A stretch of DNA of 10,000 nt from Acropora yongei (lineage: Eukaryota; Cnidaria; Anthozoa; Scleractinia; Acroporidae). Position numbers and translations under genes: made by a program. The notes below the pieces were generated by a model. It searched no databases, was not told the origin of the DNA, and worked only from the letters and a program-made list of their open reading frames with translations. Where the stretch lies: contig BLFN01000626.1 in NCBI GenBank assembly GCA_014634225.1, positions 432,644 through 442,643 on the forward strand, given 5' to 3'. Of the stretch, positions 1 to 7,484 are shown piece after piece (positions within the stretch are counted from its first letter, which is position 1; the number at the start of each line of letters is the position of its first letter).

Positions 1-360
1 TTCTTATCATATTTTAAAAGAAAAAAGACTGACTTTCTATTTGAAAAATTAACTTACCTCTCTGTCCATCAATGCAAGAAGGTAATTGCAATGGAAAAAA
101 AAGATTTAAAGAGATGCAGGAGTTCATTCAGTGTAGGAAAAGCGAAAGGCATTTTTGCAAGAGTTGAGACACTCAATGAAATGATTCTTTGTATGATGTT
201 AAGTTTATTTTCATATTTATGGTATAATAATTGTGTTATTCAACTGAACATCATATGCAAGAGGTTTGAAACTCAGAGTATTGATCACTTTTGATTTGAG
301 AAAATAGTCAATGATAATACGTGGGGTTCATTTGGGGATAAAGAGCGAATTGTAGATTAT
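1..360. other. AT-rich non-coding flank, no gene recognised
   Basis: I see no supportable gene here. A 67-codon open frame on the plus strand (91-294) is rich in simple A and T codons and shows no recognisable domain, so I treat it as chance. A good splice-donor match (GAG then GTAAGTT, minus strand, about 52-60) sits near the left edge. I find no open exon leading into it: all three minus frames upstream meet stops within about 120 bases. Confidence 0.5.
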
Positions 361-460
361 TTTTTGCTTTGACTATCTTTTAACAGATCGAAGTCAGATA
401 ATGTTATCTTCTACCACAGCTTTACATAGTAAGTCATAATCTTTAACGATCTGTTAAAAT
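361..460. repeat. Copy 1 of a ~100-bp direct repeat with 13-bp inverted ends
   Basis: This unit is repeated about 251 bp downstream at 612-711, at roughly 85-90% identity. Copy 1 carries a perfect 13-bp inverted repeat, TTTTAACAGATCG at 378-390 and its complement at 447-459, which could form a stem around a 56-nt loop. It therefore resembles a tiny non-autonomous DNA element. A second reading is possible: AACAG before 387 looks like a splice acceptor and GTAAGT at 429-434 looks like a donor, framing a 42-nt exon-like block. Nothing in the window decides between these. Confidence 0.7.
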
Positions 461-611
461 GTTAAATGTTTTTCTATTGTTCATTCACACGTTGCCAAAC
501 AACTGCCATATGCCGGAAAAAGTCAAGGGTAAAATGGAGCTTTAAAAACGTTGCTAAGCAAATATTTGATTGTTAAACATTTATCAGAGAAAATTGAGGA
601 ATTTTGGATTC

Positions 612-711
612 TCTTTTGTTTTGATTTTTTTAAACAGATCCGAGTCAGATAATAGTATCTTCTACCACAGCTTTGCAAAGTAAGTTATAATCTTTAATGA
701 TCTGCTAAAAA
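612..711. repeat. Copy 2 of the ~100-bp direct repeat
   Basis: This is homologous to 361-460. The best-conserved core is the block from GTCAGATAAT to the end of CTACCACAGCTTT. The acceptor-like AAACAG (ending at 637), the donor-like GTAAGT (680-685) and the 42-nt spacing between them are all retained. The inverted ends have decayed: AAACAGATCC on the left, TGATCTGCTAAAA on the right. Weak similarity also extends into the T-rich sequence just upstream of each copy, which fits a local tandem duplication as well as two separate insertions. Confidence 0.7.
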
Positions 712-1255
712 GTGAGCTTCCTCTACGAAGAAAACAAAACAGCACTAGCTCTTACGCCACAGGAAATACTGTTTACAATAGACAAAGCATTCTTTTTTAT
801 TCAGATGAGGAAATTTGATTTCAGAAGCGCTCAATCATTTTCAAATTTCTGTGATCTGTCACTCAAATGTTATGTGTTATAAAAGGATGGAGCGTTTTGT
901 TTAACTGCAAAGGAGCTCATTTCGTGAGAGGTCATCACATAATTATTTCCTAGTATATATTTAAATTTTCTGCGACAGCTTATCAGGCATTTTTTGTTTC
1001 AAACTTCAGTGGGAGTATTGGGAGGCTGATTAACAGGAAAACGATGAGTTTATAAGGAAAACTATGAGCTAAGTTAGAAAAAAGCTAGAAAGTAACCTAG
1101 TAAACCCATCAAGAATTAAGTCGAATCAATTCGAATCCAAAACGGAATTTACCTCTACCGATAAGCGTTGCCAAGTTTTTTTTTTTTTGAGGACCCTGAG
1201 AAAAGGAACATGGGCTCTATTTTCCTTGGCAAAACTAGTGGACATTAACTAATTT
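712..1255. other. Anonymous AT-rich stretch, no gene recognised
   Basis: No domain, RNA gene or transposon end is recognisable. Small details only: a TATAAAAG string at 878-885 with no supported transcript, an imperfect 16-bp direct repeat (AGGAAAACGATGAGTT at 1035-1050 and AGGAAAACTATGAGCT at 1055-1070), and a T run near 1177-1189. Confidence 0.5.
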
Positions 1256-1390
1256 TAAAGGTAGATGATCATTGCAGTTTGTTAATACTTCTTAAGCAGG
1301 AGCGAAAAAGGCCTGAAAAATTCAGCCCTGAAGTGGGAATCAAACTCTGACCTCTGCGATGCAGGTGCAGTGGTCTCGCTGCTGCTTAAG
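1256..1390 (-). mobile_element. tRNA-derived SINE fragment
   Basis: Read on the minus strand, this shows the 3' half of a tRNA: an ACTGCACC...GCAGAGGTC anticodon-arm region, followed by a B-box/T-arm match (GGTCAGAGTTTGATTCCC, complement of 1335-1352). Next comes a short CTGAA/TTCAG hairpin, AGGCCTTTTTCGC, and an AAACTGCAATGATCATC tail. That body is what I recall of tRNA-headed SINEs abundant in anthozoan genomes; this is recall, not a database match. The A-box region (about 1370-1390) is poorly conserved, so transcription by RNA polymerase III is doubtful. The two ends carry 15-bp inverted arms with one mismatch (1291-1305 and 1376-1390). It is not a functional tRNA gene, because no acceptor stem can be formed. 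Confidence 0.65.
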
Positions 1391-1398
1391 CATTTCTA

Positions 1399-1417
1399 AT
1401 GCATGACATTCATGCAT
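1399..1417. repeat. Short perfect hairpin
   Basis: ATGCATGA and TCATGCAT form an 8-bp inverted repeat with a 3-nt spacer, just beyond the SINE. No function can be assigned; it may be chance in AT-rich sequence. Confidence 0.4.
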
Positions 1418-1500
1418 GTGGCAAGTTTTAAGATTTTTTTTTTTTGAATTTTATAGTTAAATAATTTTTTTTAATTAAAAATTTTTCATCAATGAGCAGA

Positions 1501-1540
1501 AATAAAATAAAAGAATAAACGAATAAATAAATAAATAAAT
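1501..1540. repeat. AAAT microsatellite
   Basis: Degenerate AATAAA-type units resolve into a clean (AAAT)n run at about 1522-1540. A purine block rich in G (about 1541-1559) follows directly. This is simple sequence with no associated gene. Confidence 0.85.
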
Positions 1541-1559
1541 GAGGAAGGGGAAAGGGGGG

Positions 1560-2394
1560 CTCCAGTGCTTAAATTCATTTTAGTCTTAAGTTTTAAGATT
1601 TGGGGCACTCAAGCATTGCCGGATAGAAGTCAATATAGTTTTTCTTATTGCGTTATCATATATAGTTATATATGTATATATATGATTTTAAATTTATTCT
1701 ACAAATTTGGTCTTTTACCAAGGTCCGAGTTCCTCATCCACTACTACACCAAAAGGTATTTGAGAATGTTTTCTTCCTTATCTATACTTTTCTATGTAGT
1801 TAAACCTGCATTGAGGGCATCATTGTCACTTGCTTTTATTTCCAGTTCTCTTCTTCTTATCTCGACCGTCAATCTGTATATTTATAGTCATTACCTTACT
1901 TAGCTGCCTACATTCCTCTTTGCTTTTCCTACTCTTATTTTATCTCCCACGTGCGCAATAATTTTTGGAAGCAAGTATTATATTTCATATAGCGGGTGTC
2001 GGCATTCTTACAGTGGAGCATGCAATCCCAGACGAAGACTTTGGCCATTTTTAACTTGTGGATATGCGAAGCGTGTAAACGAGTTATTGTGGCAGCTTTG
2101 AGTGATACGTCACTAAAGTGTAGAGACTTTCGTAATTAGTTGAACTTGAATGACGGTGCTCAATCTTAAAACAAGATTGGTCAGAGATCGATCGTTATCA
2201 AAGATGCTGTGGAAGTTTTCTCCCGTTCAGCGTACTTGGAAAGGTCTATTGTGGTGATTTTACTGAGTCTTAAGCTTTCACTGGACGATTAGGAGGTATG
2301 TTGAAAAAGGATCGACTTTGAGTGTTTCAAATTAGTACTGTGGCCAACTATAATCACCCCAAAAAGCACGTTAATTGTGATGTTCTTTCGCATT
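1560..2394. other. Anonymous non-coding stretch, no gene recognised
   Basis: The longest plus-strand open frame (1565-1903, 112 codons) starts at a GTG, is dominated by Leu, Ile, Ser, Tyr and Phe from AT-rich codons, and spans a TATA microsatellite near 1660-1685. I do not regard it as a gene. A small perfect hairpin (CAATCTT/AAGATTG, 2161-2179) is the only other structure I noticed. No transposon protein similarity is visible in any frame. Confidence 0.5.
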
Positions 2395-2518
2395 AAGTCG
2401 TAGAATGTGGTCTATATTGTTTCTGGAAATTCTTATTGCTGTGCTTTGGGTTCTACCAAATTTTGTTGCCTGAAAAATTCCCTCTCGGTGGACTTTATTA
2501 CTGCACCATTTTTAAGGG
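2395..2518. repeat. Dispersed ~120-bp repeat, copy 1
   Basis: The stretch from AAGTCGTAGAATGTGGTC to the final AAGGG is repeated in the same orientation at 3384-3506, with a few short indels and roughly 85-90% identity. Copy 2 lies inside the inverted-repeat element at 3022-3775, whereas this copy lies in plain flanking sequence with no inverted repeats near it. A 64-codon plus-strand open frame crosses the repeat (2436-2630) but looks non-coding. This copy may be a remnant of a related element, or both may derive from a third family. Confidence 0.8.
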
Positions 2519-2810
2519 ACTCATAGCTCCATCGGCGTGCATAGAAGGCCATGATGAAACTAAATTTGTGCTTTTTTGCCTCTACTTCCTGTTTGCCTAC
2601 TTAATTAGGGTATTATTCCATATCAAATAAACAAAATTGGCCATTGAAGTATTCTTGATTTTTGTATTATTAATGAGTCGTGAAATTGTTGATGTAAAGA
2701 AAATAGAAGCTTATCGGCAATGTATCACATAATGTATATATGCAATGGCCTTCCCGCGCTTGGTTTCTATTAGCCTATAAGATTACAGTATTTTTTTTTT
2801 AACTGAGCAT
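2519..2810. other. Spacer before the LINE 3' end
   Basis: AT-rich sequence with an AATAAA string near 2625 and a T run near 2791-2800. No gene or element is recognised. Confidence 0.5.
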
Positions 2811-3021
2811 ACACATTTTTCATTTTCATTTATCCACATTGCACTACATTTACATTACATTCGATAACATTTTCATTCTCTCACATACAGATACATATCA
2901 ACTTACCCTTCTCGCATAGAGCTTAGCTTAGCTAATCGAGGCAGGCAAAGGAAAAAAAATAACATAAGGTAGTTCAATAGGAAGAGATTAAGGTATTTAG
3001 TTTATTAACTAAAGTAGGTGT
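2811..3021 (-). mobile_element. LINE 3' end: last codons, 3' UTR and simple-repeat tail
   Basis: On the minus strand this piece continues the LINE reading frame after the inverted-repeat element. It encodes a T-P-T-L-V-N-K stretch and then a stop about 16 codons in. After that comes a 3' UTR containing GCCTGCCTCGATTAGCTAAG, and a degenerate tail of AAAATG/AATGT units (complement of 2811-2885). Short tandem-repeat tails are typical of CR1/L2 LINE 3' termini. The end point at about 2811 is approximate, because the 5' end and any target-site duplication lie outside the window. Confidence 0.65.
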
Positions 3022-3023
3022 AT

Positions 3024-3136
3024 CTTGATTGAGAAAGATCATCTGGGTGATTGGAGTCCTGAGAAGGACAGTTGTTTGTGACTGACGTTTCGATAACCTA
3101 TGCGGAAGCCATCTTCAGAGTCAAGTGATAGTCTTA
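3024..3136 (+). repeat. Left 113-bp terminal inverted repeat
   Basis: Begins CTTGATTGAGAAAGATC. Its first 43 bases are identical to the complement of the right arm, and about ten mismatches lie in the remainder. Read on the minus strand it contains CTGAAGA (3112-3118) and GAAACGTCAGTC (3080-3091), laid out like the conserved boxes of a hammerhead ribozyme. Confidence 0.93.
3080..3118 (-). ncRNA. Possible minimal hammerhead ribozyme core
   Basis: On the minus strand CTGAAGA fits the CUGANGA box. After a 20-nt stretch, GAAACGTCAGTC can be read as GAA, a 2-bp stem III (AC/GU) closing a 4-nt loop, and the cleavage-site C. Tiny stem III helices like this are reported for hammerheads of Penelope-like elements. 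Weaknesses: stem II pairs poorly (only a short G-C-rich helix with internal mismatches), stem I shows almost no pairing, and the right-arm copy (3643-3681, plus strand) has lost both the last A of the first box and the G of stem III. This is a hypothesis only. Confidence 0.25.
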
Positions 3137-3383
3137 GTCAGCTGAAAATTAAAAAACCCTGGTGGGCGATTTGATTGTTCAATAGATAGAGTACCCTTTG
3201 GTAAATGCATGATGTGATTGGCTGTGAGGACGTGTGCGGTGATAGGTTATGCAGATAGATGGGTTGTCAAATGAATAATAAACAATGTGTTACTGTTTCC
3301 TGTTGAGTAAACGTTTGTAAGGTGCGGGAAAAGGTTGACAACGATTTAGGGCAGTTCGTTTTAAGTTTGTAAACCAGCTTTCA

Positions 3384-3506
3384 AAGTCGTAGAATGTGGT
3401 CTATTTATATTGTTTCTGGAAATTTGTATGCTGTGCTTCGGGTTCTACCAAATGTTGTTGCATGAAAAATTCCTCCTGGACTTTACTACTGCATCATTTT
3501 CAAGGG
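3384..3506. repeat. Dispersed ~120-bp repeat, copy 2, inside the inverted-repeat element
   Basis: Same orientation as the copy at 2395-2518. Relative to it there is a 4-bp insertion near the start (TCTATTTATATTG versus TCTATATTG) and a short deletion near CTCCTGG. Similarity stops sharply at AAGGG. Confidence 0.8.
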
Positions 3507-3624
3507 TCTATTCATGGACCAATTAAATCGCTCAGCAAGGTTTTTGATTTTTAACTGGCTAATACCCCCCTCGTGTTGTTAAACCACTTGTAAACATGTT
3601 TAACACGTTGGTGTGAATGGGGTA

Positions 3625-3728
3625 TAAGACTTTCACTCGACTCTGAAGTTGGCTTCCGCACAGGTTGTCGAAACGTCATTCTTAAACAACAGTTCTTCTC
3701 AGGACTCCAATCACCCAGATGATCTTTC

Positions 3729-3737
<9 letters not shown>
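3625..3737 (-). repeat. Right 113-bp terminal inverted repeat
   Basis: Mirror image of 3024-3136, ending CTCAATCAAG. A minus-strand open frame (3551-3736) runs through it and its interior edge but matches no known protein, so I treat it as incidental. Confidence 0.93.
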
Positions 3738-3772
<35 letters not shown>

Positions 3773-3784
3773 TAGAGTAGGTGT

Positions 3785-3872
3785 GTCAACATAAGTATCC
3801 TCCAATTTCAGAATACGTAAAAGGAGCTGATGACGTAAAGAAGTCTTAAATTTATGTCTAGGGAGTAATCGT

Positions 3873-3911
<39 letters not shown>

Positions 3912-5402
3912 CTAGAAAATGAGTGTTTCAACTGATTTGGCCTGGAATGACTACCAGTCTCTGGAAACCTGTTATTATAGCTATGTACTTCTGTTGGATA
4001 AAGAAATAGCTTGCAAAATATTGTTTTCCGGCAAAGAATTGTTAGAAACATCATGCATAATAATGCAAACTGGCTTGCAGTATTGAAAGTTCAGCAGGAG
4101 GATATCATGTTGTTTGAATAATGGGATGGCATGAGATCTGTAAGGAGCCAAGTAAATTAAAATAAGAGCTCGTTTCTGCAAGATAAGTAATCTGTCTGGA
4201 TGTGTTTGAGTAGCTCGGCCCCATACAGCAATACCATAAGTTATGTAGGGCTGAATCAAAGACCGATATGTGCTTACTAAAGTATCAGTGGGAACAACGT
4301 GTCTCAATCTTGAAAGAATTCCAAGAGATTTGCTGATCTTTGAGGATATAAATAATATATGGTGTTTCCAAGTGAGGTTTCAATCAACGAGAATACCACG
4401 GTGTTTAACATAGTCTTTCCTCTCTAGAGGAATTAAGGAATTTTTATTATGGTTTAAGAGTTTTATGGTTACGTCAAAGTTCATTCGTTTCTGGTATGGC
4501 CGGAAAAATTACAAAATTTGATTTCTTTGTGTTGAGAGGTAATTTGTTTTCCATTAGCCAATTACATACACTGGCGAGTTCCTTATTGACTGTTACTTCT
4601 AGCGAGCGCAAATTCTTATCAGCATAGAGAAGGTTCGTATCATCGGGAAACAGAAAGAGATTCAAAAGATTAGATGAAGAGGAGATATCATCAATGTATA
4701 ACAAAAACAAAAGATGATCCAATTAGGAATCTAGCGGAACACCACAGAAACTAACCTCAGTTTTAGAGATACATGGACCGACTTGTGTTGTTTCCTGTCT
4801 GTTTTTAAGATATGAGCAAAACCAGCTATTCACTATACCTCTATGACGTAGTGTTCCAATTTGCACTATAGAATACCATGGTCTACTGTATCAAAGGCTT
4901 TTTGGACATCTATAAATATTCCGCCTGAGTACAGTTTTTGTATCGAAATTAAGTTGTATTCTATTAACAATATCAATAAGGGCGTGTTGTGTAGAGCACT
5001 TGTCTCTAAAGCCATATTGAGATTTAATATGTCATATTTATCGATTAAAGATTTTAATCGCTCATACATAAGTTTCTCAAAGGTAGGATTAAAAACAGAC
5101 AAAAGTGATATCCTTTGATCGCATGAAAGACTGCTATTATTTTTACATGTTTGTGCTTTGAAGAATAAATGCCGCTTTGAACTGATTTATCAAGTAAAAT
5201 AGCTAAGGTCTTCGAAAGAATCTGACCTGCCTCCTTTAGGATTCAGACAGGGCAAGCATATAGCCCCACAGCTTTATTTGGAGGAAGTGAATTTATCGCA
5301 GCTTCAACTTCACAGGGCAAGACCATGTTACATGCAAAAGATGATGACAGAGAACTGTCTTTTTGTAAATATTTGGAGAAGTGTATTGGGGAATACGGAT
5401 GC
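3785..5402 (-). pseudogene. LINE reverse transcriptase and C-terminal domain, inactivated
   Basis: Read right to left: a linker with EVEAAINSLPPNKAVGLY (about 5314-5255); an LSKTLAILLDKSVQSGIY stretch (about 5215-5150); the FEKLMYERLKSLIDKYDIL region near 5095-5030; RT motif A as FIDVQKAFDTVDH with the first catalytic Asp at about 4908-4910; a ruined GxPxGSxLGP motif near 4725-4755, where a stop interrupts it; and the catalytic box as F-P-D-D (4639-4650) instead of the usual F-A-D-D. The C-terminal region conserved in Jockey-type elements follows (YRSLIQPYITYGIAVWG near 4230-4280, then FSRFGARIWNSIP near 3890-3930). At least four frameshifts and several stops separate the pieces. The apparent final stop at 3755 belongs to the inserted element's tail, not to the LINE. 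Confidence 0.88.
5398..5402. repeat. Left target-site duplication of the LTR element (decayed)
   Basis: GATGC immediately precedes the 5' LTR; GATTT (9732-9736) immediately follows the 3' LTR. Three of five bases agree. A 5-bp duplication is usual for Ty3/gypsy elements, and both flanks are LINE sequence that is contiguous in the LINE's own order, which supports insertion at this point even though the duplication has diverged. Confidence 0.5.
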
Positions 5403-5493
5403 TGTAGAGAGTCAGTGGGTTGCCTGTGGAACCTGTGCCTGCATTGCATTCTTGGGATGTAAAGTAATCAAGGTTAAGATGGCAGACATTACA
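5403..5493 (+). repeat. 5' LTR (about 91 bp)
   Basis: Starts TGTAGAGA and ends GACATTACA, the usual TG...CA termini. It matches 9643-9731; the shared core includes TTGCCTGTGGAA, GCATTCTTGGGAT and GGTTAAGATGGCAGACATT. The start is set by the first TG shared with the 3' copy and is uncertain by about 3 bp. No TATA box is visible within it. Confidence 0.85.
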
Positions 5494-5494
5494 T

Positions 5495-5507
5495 TGGCGA
5501 CGAGGAT
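5495..5507 (+). promoter_or_regulatory. Primer-binding site for tRNA-Ser
   Basis: TGGCGACGAGGAT begins one base after the LTR. It is the exact complement of the 3' end of animal tRNA-Ser(GCT), whose acceptor end reads ATCCTCGTCG plus the added CCA, giving 13 matched bases. Reverse transcriptase would start minus-strand synthesis here. The tRNA sequence comes from general knowledge of animal tRNA-Ser(GCT), not from this window. Confidence 0.88.
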
Positions 5508-5531
5508 TTAGAAAAAGTTCTTTGTAACATT

Positions 5532-6283
5532 ATGGCGGTAAATCATATTCCACCGATGGATATTTCGGGGCCGAAGTCGGAGTTGAGCGAGCGATGGCGT
5601 GTTTGGCTGCGAGGGTTCACATACGTCGCCGAAGGGAAAGCAAATTTGCAAAACCCCGCGAGTAAGCGAAATGAGATGCTCTACCGGGCCGGTACTGGAG
5701 TGCTAGATATCTTCGAAAACTTGGTAGTCGCTCCCCTTCCCGAAGGCTAAGCAGATGGTGTTTATCAACAAGATGTACGGGCTTTGAATACTCATTTTCG
5801 TGTCCAGAAGAACGTCGCCTATGAAAGACACGTTCTGCATGAGTTGCAGCAAGAACCTGGCGAAGATGTGGACTCGTTCGTCCTTCGACTTAGGAAACAG
5901 GCAAGGCACTGTGGCTATGGAGATGAAGAACTCCAATTCGCGGTGAGAGACCAGTTACTCGAGAAAGTATCTTTCCAAGAATAACGGACCAAGCTATTCG
6001 TGGTACCTAACATACAACTTGCAGCAGCTTTAACTACAGCCAGAGCATGGGAAGTGGCAAGACGTCAAGCAAACATAATTGCTGGAGGGGAAGGAAAATC
6101 GAGCGTGAATTTGGTCCAGCACAGAGAAATCAAATGAAAATCAGGAAGGCAAGCCACACAAAAGTGCTATGCATGTGGGAGGCCAGGGCATTTCACACGT
6201 GACAAGGTATGTGTCCTGCAAGGGGTAAAGCGTGTGCATAGTGTAGTAGGAAGGGGCACTGGGCAATATGTTGCAGGCATGAG
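5532..6283 (+). pseudogene. gag: gag polyprotein, inactivated
   Basis: Gag forms the particle that packages the element's RNA. The frame opens with the first ATG after the primer site (MAVNHIPPMD). It shows a retrotransposon capsid pattern, W-x2-W near residue 25 and F-V-L-R-L-R-K-Q-A-R-H-C-G-Y with R-D-Q-L-L-E-K-V near 5870-5975. It ends in two nucleic-acid-binding CCHC knuckles: CYACGRPGH at 6165-6191, and C-x-x-CSRKGH-x4-C at about 6233-6272. In-frame stops lie at 5748, 5982 and 6135. A frame change near 6207-6212, likely an extra TG in GTATGTGTCC, falls between the knuckles. A TAG at 6239 sits inside the second knuckle. Confidence 0.85.
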
Positions 6284-6790
6284 GTGGATGGAAAGCAGAG
6301 CAACACCAGTGGAATAGCTAGTGGGAGTAACAGTCATCAAAAAAGCAGCGTTACATGCAAACCACTGCTAAGGCCCAGACAGCAAATTAATCAAGTGGAT
6401 TATGATAGTGAAGATGAGCCTTTGGCCTTTCCAGTAAACTTTAGTGAGGAAACAGCATGTGAAGATAACATTGTAGCAGTGAAGATCAATGGTACCACTA
6501 CTAAGATGCTTGTTGATTCTGGGGCACAGTCTACTGTACTTGGTGAGCGGCGGTTTCACAGCCTTGCGAGGAGTGGTTTTAAAGCAAAATTGCAGCCAGA
6601 AGAGAGGAATCTTCGTGTCTATGGAAATGGATGTCCACCGGTCGTTGGGAGATTTGAGGCTACTATTGAATGTCATGGGCAGACGGTGGTGGAGACTGTT
6701 CTTGTTATGCAGGGAGAAGGACGGTGTATACTAGGTAGCTCAGCTGCTAAGTGTTTTCAAGTGCTCAAAGCTGGACCAGAAATAGCGAGT
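6284..6790 (+). pseudogene. pol: pol: aspartic protease domain
   Basis: The retroviral-type aspartic protease cuts the gag-pol product and works as a dimer. The active-site motif LVDSGAQSTVL is intact, with the catalytic Asp codon at 6515-6517. The second conserved stretch, ILGSSAA, lies near 6728-6748 and corresponds to the usual I-L-G motif near the C-terminus of the family. The domain lies in the same frame as the second zinc knuckle of gag and shares an unbroken 232-codon frame (6284-6982) with the start of the RT, which makes it the best-preserved part of the element. With gag broken upstream, it would be translated only from an internal start, for which I see no evidence. Confidence 0.88.
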
Positions 6791-7484
6791 ACGGCAACAG
6801 TTTATTCGGCTCACAGAGACATTGAAAGCATTGTGGACCGTTTTCCAAAGGTGTTCTCTAGAGTGGGCAAGCTGTCCGGTTACCAACTTAAGCTGCATAT
6901 TGATCGCAAAGTTACACCAAAAGTTCAGAAACCAAGGCGGGTACCTTACGTCCAGGGATATCACAACACTTTTAGCTGGTGATTCACTTTTTCGTTTTTG
7001 GGCAGAACAGTGCTCCTGAACAATATCAGAACATTATAAGGCCGACGATTGCTGACTGCCCTGGGGCCACCAATATAGATGATGACATTGTTGTTCACGG
7101 GAAAACGAACAGAGAAGGATGACAGAAATCTTATCACATTGCTACACCGTTTGGAAGAGAGGAAGGTGACCCTTAATAAGGATAAGTGCAAGATTAGATT
7201 AGAATGAGTTAGATTGCCTTAACGGGACTGCTTTTAAATAAGCATGGTGTAGGACCAACAGAAGAAAAGGTCAGAGCTGTTCGTGAAACAGAGCCCCCCA
7301 CTAATGTCGCCAAGCTGAAGAGTTTTCTGGGACTCATCAGTTTCAGCTCAAGTTTCCGACCAAATTTTGCAACCACAGCAGAACCACTACGGAAGTTAAC
7401 AGGACAGGACATCCAATGGAAGTGGGGCAGGGAGGAAAACAAAGCGTCTGAGGTATTGAAGAGTCAATCGTGGAGGCATCAATG
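6791..7484 (+). pseudogene. pol: pol: reverse transcriptase, core deleted and frameshifted
   Basis: The N-terminal part is clear (FPKVFSRVGKLSGYQLKLHI, then K-P-R-R-V-P-Y up to about 6954). Next the sequence jumps to an I-T-T-L-L-A stretch (from about 6961) and to VFGQNSAPEQYQ (6994-7029). The intervening fingers/palm segment, roughly 100 residues in related elements, is missing, and with it the motif carrying the first catalytic Asp. The catalytic box remains as N-I-D-D-D-I-V-V-H-G, with the Asp pair at 7081-7086. A stop at 7120 and a frame change follow, then the thumb (TLNKDKCK, about 7169-7192), a stop at about 7207, and the connection LKSFLGLISFSSSFRPNFATTAEPL in a third frame (7225-7484). 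Confidence 0.87.

Larger units (their letters stand above)
3022..3775. mobile_element. Non-coding inverted-repeat element, possibly Penelope-like, inserted in the LINE
   Basis: The core (3024-3737) is bounded by 113-bp inverted repeats at about 91% identity with no indels. Beyond the right repeat is a 38-bp one-sided tail (3738-3775). The whole is flanked by AGTAGGTGT at 3013-3021 and 3776-3784, where LINE sequence breaks off and resumes, so this is a convincing target-site duplication. A 4-bp GTAT on each side of the core (3020-3023 and 3738-3741) is an alternative duplication. The 488-bp interior encodes nothing recognisable. Long terminal repeats, a one-sided tail of ~40 bp and a hammerhead-like motif recall Penelope-like retroelements; without a coding region the class remains unproven, and a foldback DNA transposon is the alternative. 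Confidence 0.7.

Noticed and set aside
878..910. TATAAAAG box followed by a possible start region
   Set aside because: No coding exon, initiator or conserved downstream element is visible; such strings are expected by chance in AT-rich DNA.
1335..1385. tRNA gene on the minus strand
   Set aside because: Only the B-box half is tRNA-like. There is no acceptor stem and the A-box region is degenerate, and the downstream body is SINE-like.
1565..1903. 112-codon plus-strand open frame
   Set aside because: Non-ATG start, AT-driven composition, crosses a TA microsatellite, and shows no recognisable domain.
3551..3736. 61-codon minus-strand open frame through the right inverted repeat
   Set aside because: It is made of the inverted repeat and its edge. 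The mirror copy is not open in the matching frame and no protein family is recognised.
3755..3775. Apparent natural C-terminus and stop of the LINE protein
   Set aside because: These codons lie in the 38-bp tail of the inserted element; the LINE frame really resumes at 3021 on the minus strand.
4861..5118. Plus-strand open frame of 85 codons
   Set aside because: It lies opposite the LINE RT, whose motifs are readable on the minus strand.
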